Shown here: positions 32,501 through 44,231 of the stretch, in pieces | Layout of the letters: every line of letters starts with the position of its first letter | Numbering within the stretch: position 1 is the stretch's first letter | From: Pogonophryne albipinna | Taxonomy: Eukaryota; Chordata; Actinopteri; Perciformes; Artedidraconidae | Direction: 5' to 3' | Length of the DNA stretch: 64,000 nt | NCBI GenBank assembly: GCA_028583405.1 | Contig: CM053246.1 | Span: 8,107,605 to 8,171,604 of the forward strand | Notes under the pieces: generated by a model | The model's database searches: none | Seen by the model: only the letters and a program-made list of their open reading frames with translations | What the model was told of the DNA's origin: nothing | Program-made: the position numbers and the translations under genes

Positions 32501-35121
32501 CTTTCCACTCTATTTTCCCAATCTTACTATCTGTCTTAGATGTTAAATGTCATCTAAACCCAATTAATGTCAACTAATGGTTTTGCCATATCCCTAAACA
32601 TTGCTTTCACCCACTGTAACATGTTTACTCCAAATAACTCTTTCAGGAAACCATTTTCTTCTATACATTTAAATACCTAGATGTTTCAAGCACCACATAT
32701 TTCACACACTATGAAAGAACCCCTCTGCATCTAACAATAGTAAACCTGCAGAGCACACCAATCAGATCACAGTAATGTAATTTGACCCAAGTGTAGGCCG
32801 ATGTCATTCCTGAAAATGTTAGCAAACACCAAACTCCAACTACAACATTTATAGATAAATTGATTTAGCAAATGAAATATTATGTAATTCAAAATGTGAC
32901 AAAAGAACAATGATTTGTCTTACACAAGATTGTGGTCTAACAGAATGACTCTTGACCTCATGGGGTCAAATAAATTGGATGCTGATCATCCCTAACATGT
33001 GGCCTGAGAACAAAAGGACCTTTTATCATTAACACAATGGACTCTCAGAGATGAGATCTAGCCATGAGGTGGCTGACTTTAAAATGAACTGTGACAAAGA
33101 AACCACATGCGTGTGGGTACATTATAGTTTTAGAAATATAACTCAAATCACTACATTAAAATAATAACAATTAAAATGAGCCTTGGTGAAAAGCATGAAA
33201 AACAAAACAACTTAATCTACTCTCATTGTTCGTGTACATCTTTACTCCAACTATTTCACCATCTAGTATATAGCACTGGCCCCATGTGACTGGGGGAAGG
33301 GGAACACTCAACACATGTGCAGATATAAACCACACTGCTTGGAGACTGAGTTCAATAAAATTAAACCATACGACTTGTAGTCTGGCTTCATTAAAAAATG
33401 TAACCAGACAAAGCCAGTTCATAACACTTAGAGCTGGGCCTAAATTTCCCAACATCTCATCTCCTATCATTTGATCATAGTTCCTTGTCTCTCTCTGTCT
33501 CTCTCTGTCTCTCTCTGGGCTGCCTGCACCTGTCCACAAGCTTCTCTCATCAATCACCTCTGTGTTTATCCAACCGTGTGAGATGGCGTTTAGCCTCGTG
33601 CAGCACCTCTGTAATGTTTAAACATTTAACAGCTTCTCTCTGACTGACAAACTTACAAAACCTTCTGTTTACTTTGTACTCTTTCTTCACAAACTTAAAA
33701 ACACAATTGTGGTGAATTGTTTGTGTTTCAGTTTCCTATCTACATTAAACAACCACCAACTCAGAGTCACTGTGGCATGTTCAATACAACTCCTAAATAA
33801 CATTACAATGTATATTCTTACAGTGAGTTTGTTATTTAATGTTTAACAAATTGTCCTCTTTTTTATTTGACTAGGTGGAATAATCCACTATTATATTTAA
33901 GTTGAATCGAACCTTAACCTCAATGTACTTCATATACTCAGTAAATCTCTTTTTACTTTCCCTCAACGTTACTGTATGTAATTAAGTTCCTCTGAAATCT
34001 AATTAAGTACAATTCTCAGTTAATGACAAATACCACGAAATTCACAATGCAATGCAATAGTAACAATCAGTTCTCAAAAACCTTCTCATAAAAACCACAA
34101 TGTGACGTAACTGTATCCCTCAAAAACTATGCTAAAAACAACAAATTATAGTTTCTTATTTATTTAAATATATACCACCTCAAATCACACATTGATTTAT
34201 TAATTTTCACTGTTATTCATTCCAACTTCAGATCACTCGTTGATTATTCACTTGCTTTAAATTCAACGCTCAGCAGCCATTTTCCAGGCATTAGAGAAGA
34301 AGAACAAGCAGTCACAATTGGGGCTGCTGCTTCAGCAATTAGAGCAGAAATGTGGAGAAAGGGGGGCTTTCTTAAACCCATGGTATCCTACCATTATGAC
34401 TTTGCATTTCTTTATCTGACTTAGGCCATTCTATGTTCAATAATATATTCTATTTATTCAAAAGCACATAAATATATCCTCCACGCTGTCTGTTCAGCTT
34501 TTAAGGTGCGATATTTCTTTCAACAGAATGGGCGTTAAACCCAACAGAACAAGTGAAATCCGTTCATTTCAATGGCTTTTGAAGTTGGCGTTTCTCCTCT
34601 TGCATTTTCACATATAATGCAACTGCATGTCCTATGACACTGGAAAGCATTATTCAGATTTGTTCTGGATGGAGTCTTAGAAAACCACTGAACTTCCCCG
34701 ATGGGTTTGCCGTCTCGATTTCTGAAAAAACCCAAGGGCCTTTCACCTTCGTCTTACACTCCTCATCGCTTCACGTGTAGCTAACGAGTCAGTCGTATGA
34801 TTCTGAAAAATCTACGAAGCTTTTAACCGTTGCTTTATCTATTTTATAACTTTACCTACCTATACTAAACTATGCATTGCATTCTTTACCGTATATGACA
34901 CTTGGACATATCTTTTGACAACTCTAACATTTAGCTTAGCCAATCTACAAACCTTTGATAGAACAGGCGTCCGTTTTACCTTTCAGTTTTAGGATCCTGG
35001 TTTTAGTTGTCACAGATTATTCCAGGCATCTCCTCCGTCCGCTGGCTGCTCGTGTTTCCTCTAAAAACCCTACTCATGACGTCACCACGTCGGCACCTAC
35101 TCACGTCACCACGTCATGACG
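32501..35121 (-). other. ERV-A 5' interior, unrecognised
   Basis: Leader-proximal sequence without a readable gene. The minus frame 33557-33171 (128 codons) starts after a CTCTCTGT-rich repeat (33482-33518) and has no recognisable domain. Confidence 0.4.
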
Positions 35122-35124
35122 TCA
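35077..35124. promoter_or_regulatory. Paired CRE palindromes in ERV-A leader
   Basis: Perfect TGACGTCA palindromes lie at 35077-35084 and 35117-35124, with several CACGTCA half-sites between and around them. This is the consensus for CREB/ATF proteins. It overlaps the edge of the primer site region. Confidence 0.5.
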
Positions 35125-35144
35125 TCACGTCGGGGTTTCACCAA
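35122..35144 (-). promoter_or_regulatory. ERV-A primer binding site, Trp-tRNA-like
   Basis: Directly after the 5' LTR the minus strand reads TGGTGAAACCCCGACGTGAT. The complement of the vertebrate tryptophan tRNA 3' end is TGGTGACCCCGACGTGAT as I know it, so the match is complete except for two extra A residues. Its position right after the LTR supports a primer-site role. Confidence 0.65.
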
Positions 35145-35146
35145 AT

Positions 35147-36094
35147 TGTTGGAACAGATATCTCTGCTCCGCGCCGATCCTATATGAGTTTGCTTTAAAA
35201 GAAGGAAAACTCAAAAACAACCAGGATAGGGGTTAAACAATAATCTGCTTTAATGATAAACGGTAAGAATACAAATACACTTCTCAAAAGGGGTAGGCCC
35301 ACCCCCTGCTCTGGTCCAAATGCCGGGAGAACCTTTCATCTTGACGGCAGGAGCAAAAGAGAACGAACTAACAGATAGAACAGGCTTACATGCAGAAAAT
35401 AAAACAGGAGGGGTTGGGTCAGCTGGTCATCTTTTCAGGTCATCTCATTGGGAGATGCAAAAGATGCTGTGTCGCAGCGAATCAGCGCGTGCCAGCAGAG
35501 GACCCTCAAACAGTCTCAGTTTGAAGCAAAACACATCTGGCGATCTCATATTTCTGCAGCCTCCACACACACACATCCCCCACATTCCAGAGACCTGAGT
35601 TGGGTCTAAAGAATATTCTCTTGCTCACATCTTACTCCAAATAATGGTTTTACTCCTCATATTTGCCGCTTCTGGTTACACAGACTGCTATTATTAATAC
35701 AAAGTAATTAAACACACACATATACTATTCAAGATATGTAGACTTCCCTGAAACATGACATACTGGAGATCTTAAGCAGAAGGTACTCTCATCCACCTAG
35801 CCCACTGTCCTGCATACCTACACCTCCCCCCACAGAGCAATAAAACCTGTTTACTCCAAGCACCCCAGAATGTTTGAGCAAGTTTAGTCCTCACATTTAT
35901 GAAAGGATAAAACAGAGAAAATCAATACAAAACACAAACACAGGTATTGTTTGAACAGTATTCACTTAACTGCTACTATTGATAATTTCCAGAGAAACTC
36001 AAGGGGCCTCTTTTAATATCTGGAAGTTGCAACAAGACTTTCTGCCATTTCAAATGTAACACACTTCCCAAATATCAGATGATAATAATCTTCA
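35147..36094 (-). repeat. ERV-A 5' LTR, full length
   Basis: 948 bp, TG...CA in minus orientation. It contains an ATTAAA-type poly(A) candidate on the minus strand near 35253. It is flanked on its outer side by the TSD CTGC (36095-36098). Confidence 0.85.
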
Positions 36095-36179
36095 CTGCGC
36101 CGAGCAGACCGGGCCGTAGAACCCCTGGCAGAGGCGGCTCATCGGTTTCGGCAGCAGTGGGGGAGCGGTAGCCCTACAC

Positions 36180-37300
36180 CAGTGGTCGCCAACCCAGTTG
36201 ATCGAGTGTGCTGCAGGTAGATCGCGGACCGTTAAAAAAAAAAGTAACAAAAGAAATAAAAATAATAATGTTTGAAAAATACGTTTTTAGATGTAAACCT
36301 ATCATCCACCACCCCGTTAGCAGGTGCCACTTGATTGACGTATATTTGAGACACCTCAATAATATAATACATTAACCGTGCTTTACGTGAACCTCATCAT
36401 GACACAAGAGAGGACGGCAGGACTGCAATTTCCCGTGTTCAGTGAATGCAACAGAGGCAAGTCACCAGACCAATCAGAGAGTTGCATGGAAATACACGTG
36501 TGCTTGTGTCATTCAAGCTTGGCTCTGTGTGTGTGTGGCAGAGCCCTAGAGAGATAAGGGCTCTGGTGTGAGGGAGAGAGAGGAAGAGAGAGGGACCGGT
36601 GCTAGCGGGGACCGTGATGTTAGCATCTGGTTAGCTAGCTGCACTAACGGACATAAGGAGCTGTTTCCACAACAAGCTAGAGGAGAGTCCTCCCCTGTCA
36701 GACTGAGGGGCTCAGGTGAGCTAAAGGACTCTGAGTGTTTAGAACGATTTTGTCACAAATTATTCAAAAGATTATTTCCGCGGCACACCTTCATATGATC
36801 ATTATAGTTATACAAACAATAAGAGAATAAATTAAAAACAATACAGTTTAAAAGGGTAGTGATTTGTAAAATATCCATAAAGAAAAAGAAAATCTGTTTA
36901 CAGTTCTGTTTCAAATGGGTGCTGAGAGAGGTATCCATAGATCTCTTCATGTTGCTCTCAAAGTGCACCAGATTGATGCTTTTAACTTCAATATTTAAAT
37001 CGGGAGCATCCCCCGGACCCCCATAGAGGAGGTGAGGACCTAGAGGAGGTGAGTCCCTAGAGGAGGAGAGGTCCGCCCCCACTCATAAAAAATAGCACTT
37101 TACCCCTGCCTATATGCCGTGAGCTGATTATGGAGCCTTCATTGTAACAGTAATTCAGATGCAATTAGCATATATAAAAGGCCTCAAATTGGAAGCACTG
37201 TCTGGGCCGTCTTTTTCACTCAATTCTGCAATAGGTAGATCTCGCCTTTCACCTAGGCCGAGGTCGGTGATCTTGGGCTTAAAAAGGTTGGTGACCACTG
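36180..37300. mobile_element. Non-autonomous hAT with perfect 8-bp TSD
   Basis: The left end CAGTGGTCGCCAACCC and the right end GGTTGGTGACCACTG (inverted) are flanked by CCCTACAC at 36172-36179 and 37301-37308. The length is 1121 bp. The ends are of the Charlie-like CAGTGGT(C/T) type. Part of the interior (36930-37150) is shared with 14590-14830, and 36600-36760 resembles 15670-15800. It sits inside the outer hAT. Confidence 0.9.
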
Positions 37301-37589
37301 CCCTACACGCTCCGCCGTCATGGTCATCACCAGGGGGAAGTGAATGGCACCGCCTCGGCCATATCCCGGTCCCCCAAACCCTCGAAGCAGAGGTGGTGGG
37401 GACCGGCGCCCGCGATTAAGCCTGTCCTGCTCACTGAAGAGAAAAGGATGACAGTCAGGAGGTGTAGCTGCCTTATATGCGCTCACATTCAGGTAGGCTC
37501 GCCCTGATTGGCCGGCTACGTTTATACAACTTCAGTATGTGAACGCTCGCGTATCATTGATGAGAGTACCCATAGAGTCCAGTTGAGGG

Positions 37590-37953
37590 CGGAGCCTGTG
37601 TGAGATAGAACATCTTCTTCTTATATCCGTTAGAGCAGCTAGCACCAGATGTTAATAACAACAGCGCCGGTACCGGTGCTCCCTCGCTCGCTCCCACGCT
37701 CACTCGCACTTTGGCTGTGAGCTGCGGGCGCCTGATAAGCCAACATCCCCCACTTTCATCTCTTACAGCGCCCATCGTACAGGGTAAATGAAACGTGTAA
37801 CCGGGGTGAAAAGGGTGTTACATTTACTTAATTATGAATGTTGTTACATCAAGGCCGAAAATTAGGATGAGCCCCAACGGTCAAAAATGTTTTTTTCCCT
37901 CCCAGAGCTACCAGCGCAGCGCCCCCCCCCAGATTTGGCGCCCTAGGCGAACA
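37590..37953 (-). repeat. Right-end region of the outer hAT, shared with 15 kb
   Basis: Inverted homology to 15360-15770. The family therefore occurs at least twice in the window. Confidence 0.75.
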
Positions 37954-38227
37954 TAGGGCTGCTCGATTATGGCAAAAATCATAATCTCGATTATTTGGGT
38001 CAATAATTGATATAACGATTATCCATTTACTTTGAAAACATCATTTATTGAAAAAAAAAATGTGAACAGTATATTTTTAACAGTTGATTACCCTGAACCT
38101 TAAGTATAATTCAACTGAAAAACCAATAAATAAAATTAAAAAAAAATCGTTTTATTTCGATTATGTTGTTTTCATAAGCCAAAAAAATCGTAATTGCGAT
38201 TAAAATATGATTAATTGAGCAGCCCTA
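37954..38227. mobile_element. 274-bp hAT-type MITE
   Basis: The ends TAGGGCTGCTCGATTA and (inverted) AATTGAGCAGCCCTA are flanked by GGCGAACA (37946-37953) and GGCGGACA (38228-38235), an 8-bp TSD with one mismatch. The interior is AT-rich with no coding capacity. It is nested in the outer hAT close to its right end. Confidence 0.85.
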
Positions 38228-38274
38228 GGCGGACATCTATAACGCCAATGCTAAGGACCGGCCCTGAGGATAAG

Positions 38275-38384
38275 GACATTATTTGTATGTAGCCTTTGTG
38301 TAAAGCCCTGTTAGTTAAGCTTGTCAAGGGGCACAGCTGATGAGATGACATTCTGTATTAGGTCTGACCCAACTGTTCCAACAA
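38275..38384 (+). repeat. Possible LTR end fragment
   Basis: It ends CCAACTGTTCCAACA, which resembles the CTGTTCCAACA end of the ERV-A LTR, but the rest does not match that LTR. It may be a different LTR family. It forms the right flank of the outer hAT. Confidence 0.3.
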
Positions 38385-38404
38385 TTCTCCCATTCTGCAA
38401 TGCC

Positions 38405-39300
38405 TTTCAATCAATCAATCAATGTTTATTTATATAGCCCAATATCACAAATGTTACATTTGTCTCAGTGGACTTCACAGTTTGTACAGAATATCAGTAT
38501 GACAATACGACACCCTCTGTCCTTAGACCCTCACATCGTACAAGGAACAACTTCCAGAGAAAACCCCACAGTTTAAAGGGGAACATGGGAGAAACCTCAG
38601 GGAGAGCAACAGAGGAGGGATCCCTCTCCCAGGATGGACAGACGTGCAATATATGCCGTATGTATTGAAAAGATAATACATTTACAACATAGGTAGTCCA
38701 AATGTTTGGAAATGCATGTGTCTGTAATAAGAAGATGAATCCACGAGGATGTCAGCAATCTTGTGGGAGCCATCAGTGAAGTAGTATGGTGAGAGTCTGG
38801 CAGGACCGCAGAGACAGGTTCAGCCACGACTCGAAGTCCAGGACTCAGATCCAGTGCTCAGGATAGAGGATCCAGGACACACGACCACAGCAACATGATT
38901 AGCCTCGACTCAGGATCCCGGCTTATATATGGACACAAAAAAGAGATTTGGGGGAAACTGGGTTAATCGGAACATGAGAGTACACAGGTACAAACAGCCA
39001 GAAAGACGGACTAAGGTGCCCCCCCCAACAGTCCAAGCCTATAGCAGCTAAACTAACGTGTCTACATACATGCACTCCCTTAGGATAGATTGAGGGAAAA
39101 GGGTATCAAGTAAGAAGTAGGAAACAGAGGTGGAGAGGCACACACAGGGAAAAAGTTCCCCATTGGAACCTGAATTTGTCAGAGGTAGGAGTGGGTCGGT
39201 GACTACGTTCCACACTCTCCGGCCGGGCTAGGCGTTCTCTGCAACCTGTTACCCTCTAATAAACCTCGAGAGGTCATAGAGGGGAAAGGTATGTATGTGC
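38405..39300. repeat. Dispersed teleost repeat (TTTATTTATATAGCCC type)
   Basis: It starts after (CAAT)n with TTTATTTATATAGCCCAATA and continues with the block GAGAAACCTCAGGGAGAGCA...GAGGGATCCCTCTCCCAGGA, familiar from many fish genomes. It runs to about 39300. The small frames inside are not genes. Confidence 0.65.
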
Positions 39301-39642
39301 TAAGATTGTTGTCCTTATGAAGGTATAGTCAGGTGTGTGTCAGCCCTGATAGATGGGGCCCAGTTAAATACCTGATAACATGTGCAGTGTCTTAAAGCTC
39401 TACTACTGCATTTACATTAGTTTTGTTCAGTGCATTAGTGCGTCTACATGTAAGTATGGCAGATAATGCATCCTGAATGAGAGTTGAATGTGGAAAGCTG
39501 GACACTTATCACATAAAACTGCAGCCATCTTGGCTCCGTATAGAGGAAGTTGCTCAACCATGCCATTGCGGTTTCTTTGGTCAACACAGAACTATAAAAG
39601 TTAAAGTTATACATGTCTTTTTTCACAATGTAAGTAATGTAC
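39301..39642. other. Flanking non-coding sequence
   Basis: Nothing recognised. It ends with the TSD ATGTAC of the next element. Confidence 0.5.
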
Positions 39643-39769
39643 TATGGAATGCCATTTAAGCCAAAATTAAATAATTAAATACATATATATTTAAATATGC
39701 CTATGAAATAAATAAATAAGGCAATAAATATAAATTTACATTTAAATGCATATTTATTTCATGGTACTT

Positions 39770-40020
39770 TTATTTCATAGTGCCGCATTTATTTCAAGAG
39801 ACTTTTATTTCATAATGCCATATTTATTTATTTCAAGAGACTTTTAGTTCATAATCCCACATTTATTTATTTCAAGAGACTTTTATTTCATAATGCACAT
39901 TTATTTATTTCAAGAGACTTTTATTTCATAATGCCACATTTATTTATTTCAGGAGACTTTTAGTTCATAATCCCACATTTATTTATTTCAAGAGACTTTT
40001 ATTTCATAATGCCACATTAC
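39770..40020. repeat. Tandem array of ~39-bp units in the left arm
   Basis: The units contain TTTATTTCATAATGCCACAT and TTTATTTCAAGAGAC, about seven copies. The opposite arm has about three inverted, diverged copies at 41490-41585 (GTGGCATTATGAAATAAAAT). Confidence 0.85.
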
Positions 40021-40119
40021 ATTTCCATTTCTTATCTTCAAATGAACGGGGCGTGGTTAGCTCACAGATCCAGCCCAAAGCAACAACACTGACTCAATCT
40101 CAATAGCTCTTGTTTCACA

Positions 40120-41400
40120 CTCCAGTACTCTTAAATGGTTTGCCAACCGCCAATAAACACTATGCTACTTTTCCACCAAACTGGTTCCGGTTCAAGAACC
40201 GTTCTTGTGCTTTTCTGGTGCTGAACTGGTTTTTCTCTGTCGCACCTCTTGTGTTTCCAACGCTCAGAGCCCGACTGCTGCTGCCGCTGCTGCGTCACGA
40301 CATCACCGTTTACGTTTCAGATTTTCTGCCAAATGCCGCTCAAAAACAATGGGGGACTACGTCGGGTCGATGATTGTGTTGCTTTTAATCATACGCAGCC
40401 AGATTCAATTAAATAACTACTTCTCAACCCTTGTACTTTTCTCCAGAGTGCCGCGGTTCATTGTTTTTTAATGTGGTTCAGCGGCATTTACCGACCGCTG
40501 CAGTGCTGCTCGTACACCGGAGTTTATTCTCCTGTTAACTCACGGCCGCTGGAAAGTCTTCACTGTCTGACTGTCACACAAGCAGCTGATAAATATCCCC
40601 AGTTCCCCTTAAGTGAATGTGTTTCAGTCTGAATTGACGCTGTTTGGCATCACAACGCTGTTATGAAAGTTTCTCTGGTATAAAATGGGTGATGTTAGCA
40701 TAGCAACCAAAGCTAAACTGACTATCTTGACTACTTGTTGCTATCCTATTGTGGCATAAGCCGTTTTCTACAGGCACATTTTACCAGCGTATTTTTCATT
40801 ATGATTCTACTTGTGATAGTCGGACATGACAACCTGTGCAGCCCATGTATTGATTCCATCCGATAGCTGCTATAATACAAAACAAAACGTCTGCCTGCTC
40901 TCCACAATGATCAATAACAGCGAACGGATGGTCAAAGTAAGGTACAAATAAACAGAATCACACGAAGCCTGGTTAGTGTTGCCTGACTTTATAAAGTGTG
41001 TTTTTTTTATAAGTGTGTGGTTGCGTTGTCACTTTGCTCAGCGCTACTGCTTGTTACAACTTGTATTTGCCGTACTCGCCATAAACTGTTATTGCTCAGG
41101 TTAATCTCGCCCCCTTCCGACGTGAGCGTGGTTCTTGCCGGGCAGCCGAGTGGTGTCAGCTAAGAACCGGTTTTCGGTGTTTAGAGCCGGCTCCGCTGCG
41201 GCTGAAACAGGAAGAACCAGAGCTAAATCAGGCTTCAGCCCGGTACTGGCCCTGGAACCGGTTTGGTGGAAAAGGGGCAGAACCAGAGAAGAACCAGTTA
41301 AGCACCAGAAAAGTACAAGAACAGTTCTTGAACCGGAACCGGTTTGGTTTATTGGCGGTTGGCAAACAATTTAAGAGTGTGAAACGAGCTATTGAGATTG
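40120..41400. repeat. Inner inverted segment with GGTTCAAGAACCG-type motifs
   Basis: CCGGTTCAAGAACCGTTCTTG near 40190 and AACAGTTCTTGAACCGG near 41320 are inverted. CTTTTCCACCAAACTGG and GGTTTGGTGGAAAAGGGG suggest that a Harbinger-like MITE lies inside the foldback. Confidence 0.5.
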
Positions 41401-41727
41401 AGTGAGTGTTGTGGTGCTGTTGCTTTGGGTTGTATCTGTGAGCTAACCACGCCCCGGTCATTTGAATATAAGAAATGGAAATGTAATGTGGCATTATGAA
41501 ATAAAATTCCCCTGAAATAAATAAATGTGGCATTATGAAATAAAATTCCCCTGAAATAAATAAATGTGGCATTATGAAATAAGTAGGGATGCTAATAATA
41601 AAATATGTATTTAAATGTACATTTATATATATTTATCGCCTTATTTATTTCAGAATTGATTTCATAGGCATATTTATTTATATATGTATTTATTTAATTT
41701 AGGCTTGAACGGCATTCCATAATGTAC

Positions 41728-42190
41728 TACTATACTAGTGTTGAAAAGAAGTCGTAATTAATTTTATTGGTTTAATAGAGCAGTCTGTAACGATTTGGTA
41801 CAGTTGCGAGCAAGCTCGCTAACTAACAGTGGCAATCGTCATTTGTCGCTTCCGGTGAGGGCGAAGGAGCCCTGTGCGATTTGAGATAACACACGTTTAT
41901 GACTCTGAACACATTTTGTTTGACAGGATAATCTCCACAATGTGATTTTGGAAGCGTAAATCCAATCAGCAGACATAAAAAGCAAGCATAATGCTAAAAA
42001 CAATCACGGTCGCATCGCTAAGCTAAAGGTGGACTTGTGTCAGCTTGAATTACGTTTAGTAGTTTATTTAGTCACTTCTTAGCAATGACTTGATGAGCTT
42101 TATTTGACACATAAAAGAGCTCTGCACATTCACAAGTTGTGTATTTACTGAAGTTTTTTATGTTGTAGAATATACCAAAACATACACAAA
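41728..42190. other. Non-coding sequence, nothing recognised
   Basis: AT-rich, no frames of note. Confidence 0.55.
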
Positions 42191-42199
42191 ACTAGGGCC

Positions 42200-43500
42200 A
42201 CCAGGGTGGGTGGAGGGGGTCAGGAGGACGGTTTGGGCTGACAGCCCAGGAGCACAGCGGAGGGCCCGGAAGGGATCTCGGGCGAACGGCCCGGGGGCAA
42301 GGCAGAGACCATGGAGGGGGTCTCGGGTGGACGACCCGGGGGCAAGGCAGAGTCCATGGAGGGGCGAAGGCCACAGCGGGCGAACTCACGGGGCCGAGCA
42401 TGAGGGCGAAGGCAGCGGCTGGAAGAGTAAGGGGGCCGGGCCCGAGGGCGAAGACCGCGGCACTCAGGGGGCCGGGCTCGAGGGCGAAGACCGCGGCACT
42501 CGGGGCCGGGCTCGAGGGCGAAGACCGCGGCACTCAGGGGGCCGGGCTCGAAGGCGAAGACTGCGGCTCTCAGGGGGCCGGGCCCGAGGGCGAAGAAGGC
42601 GGCGACGGGACAGCTCCGGAGGCCAGGCAGGAACCAGAGCCGGTGGGACAGGCTTCGGCAGGATCCCCCACGGAAGAGGACCAGGAGTTGGCAGGACCCC
42701 CGGCGAGACAGGTGACGGCGGGACCTCCAACGGAACAAGTCATGGGGTTGGCAGGACTCTCAGCGGAACCCCCAACGACACAGGACATGGAGTTGGCTGG
42801 ACCCCCTGCAGAAGAGTTGTCGGCGGGACCTCCAACGGCACAGGACATAGGGTTGGCAGGATCCCCGGCAGAAGAGTAGTCGGCGGGACCTCCAACGGGA
42901 CAGGACATGGAGTTGGCAGGACCCCCAGCGGAAGAGTAGTCAGCGGGACCCCCAACGGGACAGGACCTGGAGCTGGCAGGACCCCCAGCGGGACCCCCAG
43001 CGGAACCTCCAACGGCACACAACATAGGGTTGGCAGGACCCCGGCAGAAGAATCGTCGGCGGGGCCTCCAACGGCACAGAACATAGGATTGGCAGGACCC
43101 CCGGCAGAAGAGTAGTCGGCGGGGCCTCCAACGGCACAGGACAAAGGGTTGGCAGGACCCCCGGCAGAAGAGTAGTCGGCGGGGCCTCCAACGGCACAGG
43201 ACATGGAGTAGGGACTTGAGAGGGGACTTGAGAGGTGACTTGAAAGGGGACTCGAGAGGGAACTCGAGAGGAGACTCGAGAGGGAACTCGAGAGGGAAAT
43301 CGAGAGGTGGCTTGAGAGGGGGCTCGAGAGGGGACTTGAGCGGGGACTCGAGAGGAAACTGGAGAGGGGACTAGAGAAGGGACTTGGGGAGGGACTAGAG
43401 AGGGGACTAGAGAAGGGACTAGAGTAGGGACTAGAGTAGTGACTAGAGAGGGGACTAGAGAAGGGACTAGAGAAGGGACTTGAGTTGGGACTAGAGGAGG
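42200..43500. repeat. Cluster of three GC-rich minisatellites
   Basis: 42420-42600 has about 36-bp units (GGGCTCGAGGGCGAAGACCG). 42700-43205 has 60-bp units containing GGACCCCCAACGGGACAGGA. 43205-43500 has 12-bp units of the form GGGACTAGAGAG. All unit lengths are multiples of three, so long open frames occur on both strands (for example 42210-43115 + and 43204-42740 -). These frames mirror the repeats. Confidence 0.85.
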
Positions 43501-44082
43501 GACCATGGCTGCTGGGGCCGGAACCAGGGCCGGAACCATGGCTTCTGGGGCTGGGACCATGGCTGCTGGGGCCGGTACCCGAGCCGGAACCATGGCTGCT
43601 GGGGCTACGACCGGAGCCGGAACCATGGCTGCCGGGGCTGGAATCCTGACCTTGAGTTTCCTTCCATGCTGCCTTGAAGCCTTGTGGAGGCTCAGAGGTC
43701 CTCCAAAAGCCAGACGAGACCCAGCGAAAGGGTCCTTGAAAGGAGCCTTGTTGGGAACTGTGGCCGACAGGGGGCTAGCATGCCAGGGTCTAGCAGGCCG
43801 GGAAACAGGTTTGACCTCAAAGCTACAGAAAAAGTCCTCCACCCACTCGGGTAGTAACTCCTTTAACCAGGGCCTTGAGGTTACTTCTTGGCGTGCCGTT
43901 GAGATAATTGACTGCCTCTCTTCACTACTGGAGGCATATCGACAGTTGTTTTTAAAGCACATTAAATTGTACGTCACCTCACCAAATGCAGATAACACTG
44001 AAAATACCTTTATTTCAAGGATACATGGATAAACAGAACACTCCCCGGTGAACACAGTCACAGACAAACGACGAACCAACAA
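42940..44082 (-). CDS. Hypothetical 380-residue ORF, non-repetitive head plus repeats
   Basis: I do not recognise this protein. The minus-strand frame starts at 44082. Residues 1-150 are non-repetitive and include the acidic, tryptophan-rich stretch WLKELLPEWVEDFFCSFEV (near 43800-43850) that looks like a folded helix, then a Pro/Ser linker. From about residue 175 it becomes Pro/Val/Ala-rich (PAPAAMVPA, SLVPSLVPSLV) because it runs through the minisatellites. The region is bordered by A-rich CACAGGGGCACCAGGTGAAC sequence known from fish repeats, so it is more likely part of an unidentified mobile element than a host gene. There is no promoter or splice evidence. Confidence 0.3.
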   Translation of the reverse strand: MLVRRLSVTVFTGECSVYPCILEIKVFSVLSAFGEVTYNLMCFKNNCRYASSSEERQSIISTARQEVTSRPWLKELLPEWVEDFFCSFEVKPVSRPARPWHASPLSATVPNKAPFKDPFAGSRLAFGGPLSLHKASRQHGRKLKVRIPAPAAMVPAPVVAPAAMVPARVPAPAAMVPAPEAMVPALVPAPAAMVPPLVPTQVPSLVPSLVPSLVTTLVPTLVPSLVPSLVPPQVPSLVPSPVSSRVPAQVPSRAPSQATSRFPSRVPSRVSSRVPSRVPFQVTSQVPSQVPTPCPVPLEAPPTTLLPGVLPTLCPVPLEAPPTTLLPGVLPILCSVPLEAPPTILLPGSCQPYVVCRWRFRWGSRWGSCQLQVLSRWGSR

Positions 44083-44231
44083 TGACAGACAGAAAAAACA
44101 GAACTTAAATACACACAGGACTAATCAAGGAAACAAGGGACAGGTGAGGAGGGAGGAGAAAACACAGGGGCACCAGGTGAACACAATCAAGAACACAGGT
44201 AGGAGGGAACAGGTAGGAGGGAACACACTCA

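Larger units (their letters stand above)
39643..41721. mobile_element. 2.1-kb foldback element with 6-bp TSD
   Basis: The arms begin TATGGAATGCC and pair over several hundred bases (39643-40270 with 41235-41721). The direct repeat ATGTAC flanks the element at 39637-39642 and 41722-41727. The arms are AT-rich, with TTTATTT repeats, and each carries part of a tandem array. The centre (40270-41235) is unique and includes CG-rich pieces. No transposase is visible; a short frame at 40351 starts MGDYVGSMIVLLLI. Confidence 0.8.

Noticed and set aside
38275..38384. Third ERV-A LTR
   Set aside because: Only the last 11 bases (CTGTTCCAACA) agree with the ERV-A LTR; the remainder is different.
39770..40020. 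CRISPR-like array
   Set aside because: The units are contiguous tandem repeats without unique spacers, in a eukaryotic foldback arm.
42210..43115. 301-codon plus-strand open frame
   Set aside because: It mirrors minisatellite units and has no non-repetitive part, unlike the minus-strand frame with a distinct head.
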